Below are positions 23,599 through 31,587 of a stretch of DNA of 34,135 bases, one piece after another (the stretch's first letter is position 1; each line of letters begins with the position of its first letter). Both the position numbers and the translations under genes were made by a program. Source of the stretch: a bacterium (GTDB lineage: Bacteria; Electryoneota; AABM5-125-24; Hatepunaeales; Hatepunaeaceae); assembly GCA_013202285.1 (NCBI GenBank), contig JABMRV010000247.1:1-34135 (forward strand). The letters are read 5' to 3'. The notes beneath the pieces were generated by a model that saw only the letters and a list, made by a program, of their open reading frames with translations, did no database searches and was not told the DNA's origin.

Positions 23599-25538
23599 TA
23601 TTAAGTACTCTAATCGTTCTGATACCGCTGTGGTCAACCGGAGCGATCGATTACGGTGATTTCGATATTCTTGAGGAATTAACCGGATCCGGATGGGTGG
23701 AAGAGGAGAATCTGGCTAAGATCTTATGGGAATTGGAAGTTTGGCAGATTGACGTCAACAGTACAACACTCAGAGAGTTAACCATGCTGCCGGGAATCGA
23801 CGAGGAGATTGCTCGGCGGATCATTGCCCTCAAGAAGAACAGACCGATTATTGATAAGTATGATCTGATTTCCTCGACCGGAATCGACAGGGAGATCGTT
23901 GAGAGGATCGATGGTCTAATTTCATTTAAAGACAGATCTTACGATATCCGCTGCCACATACGAGCAGACAGAAGGTTTGGTCCGGTCGCTGAAGACGACA
24001 TCGACCGATATTTCAATTCAACATTCGGAATAACACAGCGGTACTCGTTCTCATCCGGTCGATGGAGCGCCGGACTGCTGATGGATAAGGATAAATACGA
24101 GACGCGACTGGCGGATCTGTACAGGTTTTATACCGCTTACAGGTCGGATCGCTTCTCGTTGATAGCAGGAGATTTCAATGTATCGACCGGTTATGGCTTA
24201 ACATTGAGGACACGTCCGGTTTACTATGCCGGATTTGATACGAGAGCGGCGTACCGGAACTGTTTTAAGGGTGTTATTCCAGCCGGTGGGACACGGGAGA
24301 ACAGCGCATTTCGCGGTGTCGGAACCGGTTTGAAGATCTCCGGTCTTCAGGTCGATATGTTCGGCGCAAGTACCGATCATGATGCAACTTTGAGCAATGA
24401 CGGCAGACTGTTGAGGTTGTCGGGTTCGGGACTTCACAGATCCGCCGGGGAAGCGCACAAACGTGACACTGTAAGGGAGAACACCGCCGGAGGCGGGTTA
24501 AGATATGTACTACCGTTGAACGGTGAAGACGAACTATCCCTGTTTCTCTCGGGTTACTATTCGAAATTTCAACCCGGTTTCGTACCCAATATAACGGCAA
24601 GAGATAGGTTTCAACTCACTGGGGACAGGGCAGCTTCTGTCGGTTTGGGCGGGGCTTATTCGGCTGCTGACTACCGACTGGGAGGTGAAGTTGCAGTGGA
24701 TTATGACACTGATTGCGCATGGATGGTTCTCTACGACCGGAGTTGCAAGGGCACGTTTCGCTGGAATCTTCGTAGTATATTATATCATGTTTCGGCTTCA
24801 TACGATAATCCCCATGCCGGATTACCGGTGAGCGGTTCTTCGGTCAGGAACCGCGCTGGAGCGGCGATACTGATCGACGGACGCTGTAAACTTGGTGCGG
24901 TGAACGGATACAAGGCTCATGTTGAGGTGGAGCGTAAAGATTGGCGTACTTATAGTGTACCCGTCAGCTTCAGTAAAACGAAGGCATCGCTGGAGTTCAG
25001 GGTGCGGGTCGATGAGGACAATGAGCTGTTAGTTCGTTACCGCCGCAGATCAGGAATGGAGGGTCATGGCGAGGAGTATCCTCAGAGTGACTTCGTTGAG
25101 GACAAACTTCGTTTCACCCTTAAGTCCGGCAGAGAGATCAGTCGGCATGTTGATTCATATAGGCTCTGGATTGAGTATGGGATGATTTCATTGAACAATG
25201 GTCTTGAAATTGGAGCGGGAATTGCGGCATCCTTTAGATATACGGGAAATCTTTGCCGGACAGTGTTGTTCAACGATTTCCTGCGCTATTCGCTTAGTGG
25301 TTGCCTCTTTTTCTCAACGGTCGATGAGCTGCCATTCTATGTCGGTGAAGCCGATTTGCCGGATCGGCTGGCATCGGTCAGGCTCTCCGGTCACGGGATA
25401 CGTCTTGCTGCTGCACTTAAGTATAGAAGCAGCCGCATGACTTGGTTGGGATTGCAGGTTGCTCGCACAATTCGGGCATACGGATTCGGCAGTAGCGGCG
25501 ATATAGAGGTCTATATGACCTTATCATACCATTACTAA
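23592..25538 (+). CDS. helix-hairpin-helix protein with C-terminal outer-membrane barrel
   Basis: A 648-residue envelope protein with an N-terminal signal (1-18, ending STGA-ID). Residues about 47-112 hold a ComEA-like double helix-hairpin-helix: IDVNSTTLRELTMLPGIDEE, then IARRIIALKKNRPIIDKYDL and a second hairpin ending VERIDGLISF. In ComEA such motifs bind DNA. The rest is a long run of amphipathic strands typical of an outer-membrane barrel, ending MTLSYHY with a terminal aromatic. HhH-plus-barrel proteins occur in Bacteroidetes-type genomes with no proven role. Placement right after another barrel gene (7-base overlap) suggests a two-component envelope complex. Confidence 0.78.
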   Translation: MVILSTLIVLIPLWSTGAIDYGDFDILEELTGSGWVEEENLAKILWELEVWQIDVNSTTLRELTMLPGIDEEIARRIIALKKNRPIIDKYDLISSTGIDREIVERIDGLISFKDRSYDIRCHIRADRRFGPVAEDDIDRYFNSTFGITQRYSFSSGRWSAGLLMDKDKYETRLADLYRFYTAYRSDRFSLIAGDFNVSTGYGLTLRTRPVYYAGFDTRAAYRNCFKGVIPAGGTRENSAFRGVGTGLKISGLQVDMFGASTDHDATLSNDGRLLRLSGSGLHRSAGEAHKRDTVRENTAGGGLRYVLPLNGEDELSLFLSGYYSKFQPGFVPNITARDRFQLTGDRAASVGLGGAYSAADYRLGGEVAVDYDTDCAWMVLYDRSCKGTFRWNLRSILYHVSASYDNPHAGLPVSGSSVRNRAGAAILIDGRCKLGAVNGYKAHVEVERKDWRTYSVPVSFSKTKASLEFRVRVDEDNELLVRYRRRSGMEGHGEEYPQSDFVEDKLRFTLKSGREISRHVDSYRLWIEYGMISLNNGLEIGAGIAASFRYTGNLCRTVLFNDFLRYSLSGCLFFSTVDELPFYVGEADLPDRLASVRLSGHGIRLAAALKYRSSRMTWLGLQVARTIRAYGFGSSGDIEVYMTLSYHY

Positions 25539-25583
25539 ACCTTGACTTGGATTTTAAACTATTAGATTATCAAAGGCGAACTA

Positions 25584-26579
25584 TTGAAGAACTGGATAAT
25601 AATTGTTTCATTATTAGCCTTGGCTCTTTATCTATTTTTGGATTTCGGATTTGGGATTTCTAATTCAGAATTCAAAATTCAAAATTCAAAATTACTGTTT
25701 TCCCCTCTGACGGAGAGTGAGGGATTGAGATTTGAAAAGGTAATCATCGACGACCTTTCCAGAATCGATTACAGCAGCCACGTAGAGGGCAGATATAAAC
25801 TGCTGCTACTCGAAAATCTGGGGGCAGCCGACTGGGATGAATCCGATATTGCAATAGTTGCCCGACTCCTTATCGACAGTCGAGCGGAGTTCCAGCCGTC
25901 ACTGCTCAGAAGAAACAGCACCCATGAGGAGACCGCAGAGCAGTATGCTCATCAATTAGCGTCGAAACAGGTTGACAAGTGTATGGAATTCTGGAGTGTC
26001 AAGAGGGAGATCATTGCCAATGGCGCAGATCGATACGGGATCCCGCCTGAGATAGTTGTCTCCATACTCAAGGTTGAATCCAATTTTGGGAAATATATCG
26101 GTAAAGCAGCGGTGTTCAACGTTTTCTGGAGTCTCTCTGTGGCGGATCATCCTGATGTAGTCGATGAGATTCTAATCGGACAGGGAGATGAACGAGAAGA
26201 ACAGAAGCGACGATTACTGCGCAGGGCGAGATGGGGAAGATCTGAACTTATGACGCTCGTCGATCTGATGAAAGAAGGAACAGACGAGAAGCTGGTCTGG
26301 GGTAAAGGATCGTGGGCAGGCGCCTTCGGTCTGCCTCAATTCATTCCTTCAAGTTACCGTGCCTATGCTCGCGATGGCGATGATGATAATATCCTCGATC
26401 TCTACGAATATGATGATGCTGCGGCGTCGATAGCCTACTATTTGAAGGCAAACGGCTGGAAAGGACAGATCGACAGAGAGAGGCAGAAGAAGGTCATCAT
26501 GAGATATAACCAGTCCTCGCATTATGCGGATTGCATCCTGGCGTTGGCTGACTCTATACAGTTCAGGTTGAAGGAGTGA
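25584..26579 (+). CDS. MltB-like lytic murein transglycosylase
   Basis: A 331-residue periplasmic or membrane-anchored enzyme that cleaves peptidoglycan with formation of anhydromuramyl ends. The SLT domain of the MltB (GH103) type begins near 135, with catalytic Glu165 in ILKVESNFG, and the family signature GSWAGAFGLPQFIPSSY at 242-258, then DGDDDNILDLYEYDDAAASIAYYL. The N-terminus has a hydrophobic signal (4-20) followed at once by a segment (19-38) encoded by eight perfectly phased 7-base repeats, giving a biased Phe/Gly/Asn/Ser/Lys composition. Start TTG 25584 with a weak GGCG site. TTGACT at 25542-25547 might be a -35 box but lacks a good -10. The stop codon lies inside another repeat tract. 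Confidence 0.9.
   Translation: MKNWIIIVSLLALALYLFLDFGFGISNSEFKIQNSKLLFSPLTESEGLRFEKVIIDDLSRIDYSSHVEGRYKLLLLENLGAADWDESDIAIVARLLIDSRAEFQPSLLRRNSTHEETAEQYAHQLASKQVDKCMEFWSVKREIIANGADRYGIPPEIVVSILKVESNFGKYIGKAAVFNVFWSLSVADHPDVVDEILIGQGDEREEQKRRLLRRARWGRSELMTLVDLMKEGTDEKLVWGKGSWAGAFGLPQFIPSSYRAYARDGDDDNILDLYEYDDAAASIAYYLKANGWKGQIDRERQKKVIMRYNQSSHYADCILALADSIQFRLKE
25640..25695 (+). repeat. eight in-phase heptads inside the mltB-like coding sequence
   Basis: Eight consecutive 7-base units with no break: the first three are GGATTTN, then TAATTCA, and the last four are of type RAATTCA/AAATTAC. They encode residues about 19-38, just after the hydrophobic signal. Loss or gain of one unit would shift the frame of the enzyme. 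Confidence 0.85.
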
Positions 26580-26651
26580 AGGAGTGAAGGAATGAAGGAT
26601 GAGGGATGAATTAAGAATCACGAATCACGAATTAAAAATCAGGAATCAAAA
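26573..26651. repeat. compound octamer-heptamer tract between mltB-like gene and nadE
   Basis: GGAGTGAA twice and GGAATGAA once (26573-26596), two GGATGAR 7-mers (26597-26610), then five heptads of type GAATCAN/RAATNNN (26615-26649). It contains the stop of the preceding gene (26577-26579) and touches the GTG start of nadE at 26652. No Shine-Dalgarno is present before nadE. Confidence 0.8.
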
Positions 26652-28295
26652 GTGAGAGTTGCAATTGCACAGTTGAATCCTATTGTCGGGGATGTTAAGG
26701 GCAATATCGCCAAACTTAGAAACAGCCTGAACCTTATTAAACCCGGCGATGCGGATCTGATTGTCTTTCCCGAGCTGTATCTGTGCGGGTATCCGCCGCG
26801 GGATCTGCTCAACCTTCCCTGGTTCATCGAGCGTCTTGAGAACGGCTTGAAAGAGGTGATAAGGATTTCTGCGTCCAGAACCGATATCGGTATCCTGATG
26901 GGAACGGTGAGGTGCAACGACCGTGAGATGGGGAGAGGTCTCTTCAATTCTGCGCTGCTGATAGAAGCGGGAAAACTGCTGTTTGAAACCCATAAGCGAC
27001 TCCTTCCGAGCTATGATGTGTTTGATGAGAGCCATTATTTCGATACAGGTGAAGAAAGCAATATATTTTCATACCGCGGCGAGAAGTTCGGCATTTCGAT
27101 ATTCGAGGATGCCTGGAATGACCCGCAGTTTGAGAAACATGTGAACTATGACAGGAACCCGATAGAAGATCTGGCTAAAGCTGGTGCGAGTCTGCTGATT
27201 AATATCTCTGCATCACCATATCATCTTAAGAAGGAATATGAACGCTTTGAACGTTATTCTCATCACTCGCAGCACTGGAGCATTCCGCTGATCTATGTGG
27301 CTCAGGTCGGAGCTAACGACGATCTGATCTTTGACGGTCGCAGCATGCTAATTGACAAAAAGGGCAGGCTGGTCACCCGCTTTGCAGCATACGAGGAGGA
27401 GATCAGGATTGTTGATACCGGACAGGAGGGATCACGGGAAGATTATTCAGACATGCCAGAAATGGAGAGCCTGCGTCGGGCGCTTGTACTGGGGATTAGT
27501 GATTATGTAACAAAGAGCGGATTAGGTACAGCTATAGTCGGTCTGTCGGGAGGTATAGATTCAGCGGTTACCTGTTGTCTGGCGGTCGATGCACTCGGTA
27601 ATGAGAATGTTCGTACTTTAACCATGCCTTCTCAGTATTCATCAGAGGGCTCTATTCGGGATTCGATAAAACTTGCAGAAAACCTCTCAATCAAATGCGA
27701 TATAATTCCCATCACTGATTTGTTCAAGCAGTACCTGACTTCATTGAAGGAACCATTTAACGGATTGTCACCGGATCTGACTGAGGAGAACATTCAGGCG
27801 AGAATCCGCGGCAACCTGCTGATGGCATATTCCAATAAGTTCGGAGGACTTGTTCTTACAGCCGGCAACAAGAGTGAAGCAGCGGTGGGATATTGTACTT
27901 TATATGGCGATATGTGCGGCGGACTTGCACCGATAGGCGATCTGCCGAAAGGGATGGTGTACCAGTTAGCTGAATGGTATAATCGGGAGCGCGAACTGAT
28001 TCCGAAAGTTGTCCTCAGTAAAGCACCTTCGGCTGAACTTCGACCGGATCAGAAAGATCAGGACACGCTTCCGCCTTACGATGTGCTGGACGGTATCCTC
28101 GAAATGTATCTTGAAAACCGGCGTTCCAGGGGTGAGATAGTCGATGCTGGGTTCGACTTGAAAACTGTTGAATGGGTTATTCAGGCGGTGGATCGAAGCG
28201 AGCATAAACGGCGGCAGGCGGCGCCGGGATTGCGGGTAACCAGCAGGACTTTCGGAACGGGTTGGCGTTTGCCGATAGCTTCACGCCGGACATAG
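26652..28295 (+). CDS. nadE: glutamine-type NAD+ synthetase with altered glutaminase nucleophile
   Basis: The last step of NAD synthesis: amidation of nicotinic acid adenine dinucleotide. The 547-residue chain has an N-terminal nitrilase-type glutaminase domain (1-255) and a C-terminal synthetase domain. The synthetase is complete: LSGGIDSAV (298-306, ATP P-loop), GNKSEAAVGYCTLYGDM and a C-terminal KRRQAAPGL. In the glutaminase, Glu41 (FPELYLCGYPP) and Lys115 (HKRLLPSYDVFDE) are intact, but the place of the nucleophile Cys, normally in a CEDIW motif, is Phe151 (SIFEDAWND; codon TTC at 27102-27104). Glutamine use should therefore be lost, leaving an ammonia-dependent enzyme. Start GTG 26652, embedded in a repeat tract. 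Confidence 0.96.
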   Translation: MRVAIAQLNPIVGDVKGNIAKLRNSLNLIKPGDADLIVFPELYLCGYPPRDLLNLPWFIERLENGLKEVIRISASRTDIGILMGTVRCNDREMGRGLFNSALLIEAGKLLFETHKRLLPSYDVFDESHYFDTGEESNIFSYRGEKFGISIFEDAWNDPQFEKHVNYDRNPIEDLAKAGASLLINISASPYHLKKEYERFERYSHHSQHWSIPLIYVAQVGANDDLIFDGRSMLIDKKGRLVTRFAAYEEEIRIVDTGQEGSREDYSDMPEMESLRRALVLGISDYVTKSGLGTAIVGLSGGIDSAVTCCLAVDALGNENVRTLTMPSQYSSEGSIRDSIKLAENLSIKCDIIPITDLFKQYLTSLKEPFNGLSPDLTEENIQARIRGNLLMAYSNKFGGLVLTAGNKSEAAVGYCTLYGDMCGGLAPIGDLPKGMVYQLAEWYNRERELIPKVVLSKAPSAELRPDQKDQDTLPPYDVLDGILEMYLENRRSRGEIVDAGFDLKTVEWVIQAVDRSEHKRRQAAPGLRVTSRTFGTGWRLPIASRRT

Positions 28296-28332
28296 AGGAC
28301 TTTTGGAATTTATAACTGAATTCAATTAATCC

Positions 28333-28366
28333 GCGAAGCAGTGATTCGCCGACAGGAATGTCGGTG
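28333..28366. repeat. two adjacent small hairpins downstream of nadE
   Basis: GCGAA (28333-28337) pairs with TTCGC (28345-28349), and overlapping it CCGACA (28349-28354) pairs with TGTCGG (28359-28364) around the loop GGAA, extendable by a G-T and a C-G pair. The purine loop is like that of the hairpin pairs at 3777 and 5919. It lies in the 107-base convergent gap. Confidence 0.6.
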
Positions 28367-28402
28367 CTCCCCACTTTAGAACAGTGAAGAACTTCTTTAT
28401 TA

Positions 28403-29089
28403 TCACATCTCAGCTTCACTCTCATCGGCGATGAGAGTGATTCGATCCATCCCTTCAATAGTTGTTAAATGCGAGATCAATTCCTGGTCGGTAACGTCTC
28501 TCTTAAGACGGATGAGGTAAGAGTGCTCGATGTACTGTCCCATTCTAACCGTTTTAACAGACAACCTGCTGAATGAGGTCAGAAACCGATCAAAGATCTG
28601 CTGGAAGGCGGAAGTATCTGCGTCGGTAGGTATAAGCTGAAAACGGAGAAGGTAAACGCCCTTGGGTTGTGATCCGAAATGAATAAAATCGAGTAACAAC
28701 AGCAATATCAGGATGGTTGCAACACCGAATATTGCGATAGAGTAATTGCCGATACCCGCTCCCATCCCTGCCGCGAGAGCAAAGAAGACAAAGGCGATGT
28801 CGCGATTATCCTTGACCACGGTGCGGAAACGGATGATAGACAGCGCTCCAACCAGACTGAATGCCCGCGCAATACTGTTGCCGATCACCATCATCACCAG
28901 TGCAACCACCATCGAGAGAATAACCATCGTTATGACGAATGACTGACTGATGGCTTTGTTCCGGTTGGTAATACGATAGACGTAAGCCACAAGAATACCG
29001 AGAATGAATGCCAGCAACAGATTCAGGACGATTTCAATCGATGTTATCTGTTGGGTGGGAGTTATGTTAAGGTTGTTGAGGAAGTTCAT
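28403..29089 (-). CDS. DUF4956 four-helix membrane protein
   Basis: A 228-residue inner-membrane protein with four helices (about 18-38, 48-70, 96-115, 117-135) and a soluble C-terminal domain of about 85 residues. The loop ARAFSLVGALSIIRFRTVVK (74-93) with following DNRDIAFVFFALAAGMGAG is the hallmark of DUF4956. In many bacteria this family is encoded beside a VTC-domain polyphosphate polymerase, as here, and it is assumed to work with it at the membrane, possibly in moving or anchoring the product. Function is not established. The start overlaps the VTC stop as ATGA (29086-29089), so translation is coupled. Confidence 0.9.
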   Translation of the reverse strand: MNFLNNLNITPTQQITSIEIVLNLLLAFILGILVAYVYRITNRNKAISQSFVITMVILSMVVALVMMVIGNSIARAFSLVGALSIIRFRTVVKDNRDIAFVFFALAAGMGAGIGNYSIAIFGVATILILLLLLDFIHFGSQPKGVYLLRFQLIPTDADTSAFQQIFDRFLTSFSRLSVKTVRMGQYIEHSYLIRLKRDVTDQELISHLTTIEGMDRITLIADESEAEM

Positions 29090-29829
29090 CTATGTTTCTG
29101 AAACTCGAAAGAATGCCATTCCTCGAGCCCATGACAATACTTGGAGATAGCTTGCACACGTAATCCGAATTCACGGATGATGTTGCGAATCCAGACCGGC
29201 ATCCTGCCGGAGAACTTGATTTCGAGGATAAAGTGTGTATTGTTTAAATATCGCAGGTCATCTTCACGGAATATGTCTTCCACTTCGGGATAGGCATGAC
29301 TGCGCACGTTCATGTCGAATGTGACTCGCATCCGGGGATCATCGATCCCCTGCAGCGCTTCTCTTTCATAAACAACCAGAACCTTCGGTTCAAGTTTGAG
29401 TCGTTTGATCAAGTAAACAAACTTATCGAGTACCGCTTTGTCCATAAATTTCGGATTTTGGTCAAACAGTACCGGTTTACCGCCATTAAACAGGACCGGC
29501 GCTTCGGCGAGCGGCATTTTGACCCGCTCTTTGAGGATAGTATTGTTGAATTTACGCTTGATTTCGATGAATGCTCCGTTCCCTGAATCTGCACATTCAT
29601 AAGATCGAATGCGAAGTTTTTTGCGTATCTTCAGTCCGTAGATCTTCTCATAATAGAACAGGAACCTGCGTGTGTCAATATAGATACTACGAACCGAATA
29701 AGGTTCGCCTACCTTCTCACGGCAGCAATGCGGATCGTGTACCATGTTGCCGAGGAAGCGTTGACGCAATGGATCCAGCAGCTCAATCGGTACCCAGTAC
29801 TTATACTCTTTTCGCTCAAACTTACCCAT
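29086..29829 (-). CDS. VTC-domain polyphosphate polymerase
   Basis: A 247-residue enzyme of the VTC tunnel fold (CYTH-like) that polymerises phosphate from ATP in eukaryotic Vtc4 and related bacterial proteins. Basic and acidic tunnel residues expected for the fold are visible (numbering from a TTG one codon upstream): RKEYKYW (7-13), VRSIYIDT (47-54), KLRIRSYE (72-79), FIEIKRK (88-94), VYEREAL (154-160), FILEIKFSG (201-209) and ISKYCHG (229-235). ATG 29829 is chosen over the adjacent TTG 29832. No transmembrane segment; the DUF4956 partner would supply the membrane part. The CotH kinase gene often seen with these two is absent. Confidence 0.9.
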   Translation of the reverse strand: MGKFERKEYKYWVPIELLDPLRQRFLGNMVHDPHCCREKVGEPYSVRSIYIDTRRFLFYYEKIYGLKIRKKLRIRSYECADSGNGAFIEIKRKFNNTILKERVKMPLAEAPVLFNGGKPVLFDQNPKFMDKAVLDKFVYLIKRLKLEPKVLVVYEREALQGIDDPRMRVTFDMNVRSHAYPEVEDIFREDDLRYLNNTHFILEIKFSGRMPVWIRNIIREFGLRVQAISKYCHGLEEWHSFEFQKHR

Positions 29830-29855
29830 CAAATCAGTTCTTTATATTTCCTGTT

Positions 29856-30926
29856 TCACAGTCGTATCCCGCGCAGCTTCACTTTAATCCCCTCCCATAG
29901 AGTCAACCTTCCCAACGGGAGTCTGGAACTACCCAGCATCCCGGTGCGAAGCTTACCGTCATTATTGGAAAGGAATGCGATGGCGAATGCGCGAGCCAGA
30001 TTACTATCGTATTCTATACGTTCGATTGTGCTCTGCTGACAGACGGCTTGTTCGGCAAACAGACTAATCTCAATCGGTTGACCTTTCCTCAACAGACCGG
30101 CAACGGATTGGGGAATACTCACCATGACCGCCATTGTGTCTGTGCGTTCGATACGTATGAAGACTCCGTTTGAATCGACGAAACGTACGATACCATCCAT
30201 CGGAGAGGTTATTGCATGCAGGCGATCCAGTGAGTTTCTGGTGTTGTCAATCAATTGCTGCAGCCGGTTAATCTCCGCGTAAGCAACTGAGACATCCTCC
30301 GGTCTTGCTCCAGCCAGCATCGATTGATAACCGGCACTGGCGAGTTCAAGTTCAACCTCAAGAAGATGATGAAGCCCCTGAGCGACCTGCCACTCTGAAA
30401 GTGATGCATGTCCGGCTTCAAACAACTCCTTGACGCGGTCGTATTCGGTATTATCCGCTTGGAGAGCCGCTTCAGCCAGCCGCACGTTCTGATGGGCGAC
30501 TTCCTGATCTTCAATCCTCTCGCCTGCCAGCAACGCCCGATGTTCAGCTATTGCCCCGTCCAGCATCGTCTCGAATTCACGCAACTGCATTGTGCTTTCG
30601 TATGACAGGAGCGAGACAATGGTATCACCTGCGGTAACCCAGGAGCCTTCACGCAGGTGAGGAGACAGTTTCACCTCGACATGGTCGGGTCGTTCAAACT
30701 GTATTAGGGTGCACTCACCAACCAGACCGGTAAGGTTTCTCTCCCAGCCGGTGGCAATCTGATCGGCTCCGTCACGCATGATATACCAAACAGCGAGTGG
30801 TTCAACTACGCATGGTCCTCTGACTGATTGAGGTAATTGGACGGTTCCGGCTATCGCAAGTAAACCAATTAACAGAAAAAATATCAGTATTCGTCGTGTC
30901 TTGATAGACAATTTCACTAAGAACAA
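29856..30926 (-). CDS. HlyD-like periplasmic adaptor / membrane fusion protein
   Basis: A 356-residue protein with one N-terminal membrane helix (about 12-30), a first lipoyl half around 80-112 (REGSWVTAGDTIVSLLSYES), a helical hairpin (about 115-235) and the second lipoyl half (AITSPMDGIVRFVDSNGVFI, about 239-258), then a beta-barrel domain. No exporter or channel is adjacent; the next genes, 26 bases on and co-directional, are VTC and DUF4956. Thus the adaptor may belong to a polyphosphate-related envelope complex, or pair with a distant transporter. The start is TTG 30926, with AAGGA close upstream at short spacing; GTG 30917 is an alternative. The protein is unlike the adaptor at 9996-11351 in sequence. 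Confidence 0.85.
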   Translation of the reverse strand: MFLVKLSIKTRRILIFFLLIGLLAIAGTVQLPQSVRGPCVVEPLAVWYIMRDGADQIATGWERNLTGLVGECTLIQFERPDHVEVKLSPHLREGSWVTAGDTIVSLLSYESTMQLREFETMLDGAIAEHRALLAGERIEDQEVAHQNVRLAEAALQADNTEYDRVKELFEAGHASLSEWQVAQGLHHLLEVELELASAGYQSMLAGARPEDVSVAYAEINRLQQLIDNTRNSLDRLHAITSPMDGIVRFVDSNGVFIRIERTDTMAVMVSIPQSVAGLLRKGQPIEISLFAEQAVCQQSTIERIEYDSNLARAFAIAFLSNNDGKLRTGMLGSSRLPLGRLTLWEGIKVKLRGIRL

Positions 30927-31080
30927 TAATTCCTTGAATTACAATTTATTAACGCTGTATATAAGAAGCTGAGTCTTCTGAAAAACCGAAAGATACAACT
31001 GATTCAGCTTCAAAAAAGAGAGTTCAATTCCACCAATTCCTACTCAGATTCTAATGGATTACTCATTATATAAACATAAT

Positions 31081-31100
31081 TGCAAAAATCGTTATTTGCA
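31081..31100. promoter_or_regulatory. operator-like inverted repeat
   Basis: TGCAAA (31081-31086) and TTTGCA (31095-31100) separated by 8 bases, a spacing suited to a dimeric regulator. A possible weak minus-strand -35 (TTGCAA) coincides with it. It is about 155 bases upstream of the HlyD-like gene. Confidence 0.25.
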
Positions 31101-31356
31101 AGTATTTCTCAGGAATGTGAAGATTTACGGTGTATTATCGTAACAATGTGAGTCCTGTCCTGTTACAAATGCGAATCTATAATTAGCAAAGTACGTGCCA
31201 ATAATATATTTCAGATATTCAGCATTCAATTATAGCAAATTAAAAATCGCAAAGCATGTTTAAACGATAACTTATTGAATTTTCATAAGTAATAATTTTA
31301 TTTTCAATCTGTTGTTCTCATCTGCATTTCTTTCCTATTTGGTATTGAGGTAAACC

Positions 31357-31392
31357 GTGAACGATATTCACACCAAAGGTACATTCGTTCAC
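31357..31392. promoter_or_regulatory. triple half-site inverted repeat
   Basis: GTGAACG (31357-31363) and CGTTCAC (31386-31392) form a 7-bp inverted repeat with a 22-base loop. The left half can instead pair within GTGAA-CGATA-TTCAC (31357-31371). The set of three GTGAA-type half-sites could be a regulator site or a switching stem. Confidence 0.3.
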
Positions 31393-31587
31393 ACTTTATA
31401 GAATATTCTGGCTTGATCAATTCATGTTTGTTCTTGTATTACAATGATATTAATGTGTGGGCATATTCCTTTGCACCTAAATACCCCAAAATCTCTACCG
31501 GTAACCGTGGTGGAATCATAGTTTCGATAGGACATTTTACATTGCTCTACTGCAGAATATGTCAACCCAATACTGTTCCCGTAATAG

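Larger units (their letters stand above)
30927..31587. other. 661-base AT-rich gene-free region
   Basis: No convincing gene on either strand; open frames of 60 (31413-31595, plus) and 82 codons (31422-31670, minus, overlapping the mutase gene) look random. Two inverted repeats stand out: TGCAAA with TTTGCA (31081-31100) and GTGAACG with CGTTCAC (31357-31392). A loose TTGCAA-N17-TATGTT match on the minus strand spans the first. It is much richer in A and T than its neighbours, and is either a regulatory leader for the HlyD-VTC operon or remains of lost genes. Confidence 0.6.

Noticed and set aside
25542-25570. TTGACT-N17-GATTAT as promoter for the mltB-like gene
   Set aside because: The -10 is poor and the leader would be only about 7 bases; noted in the gene entry but not called.
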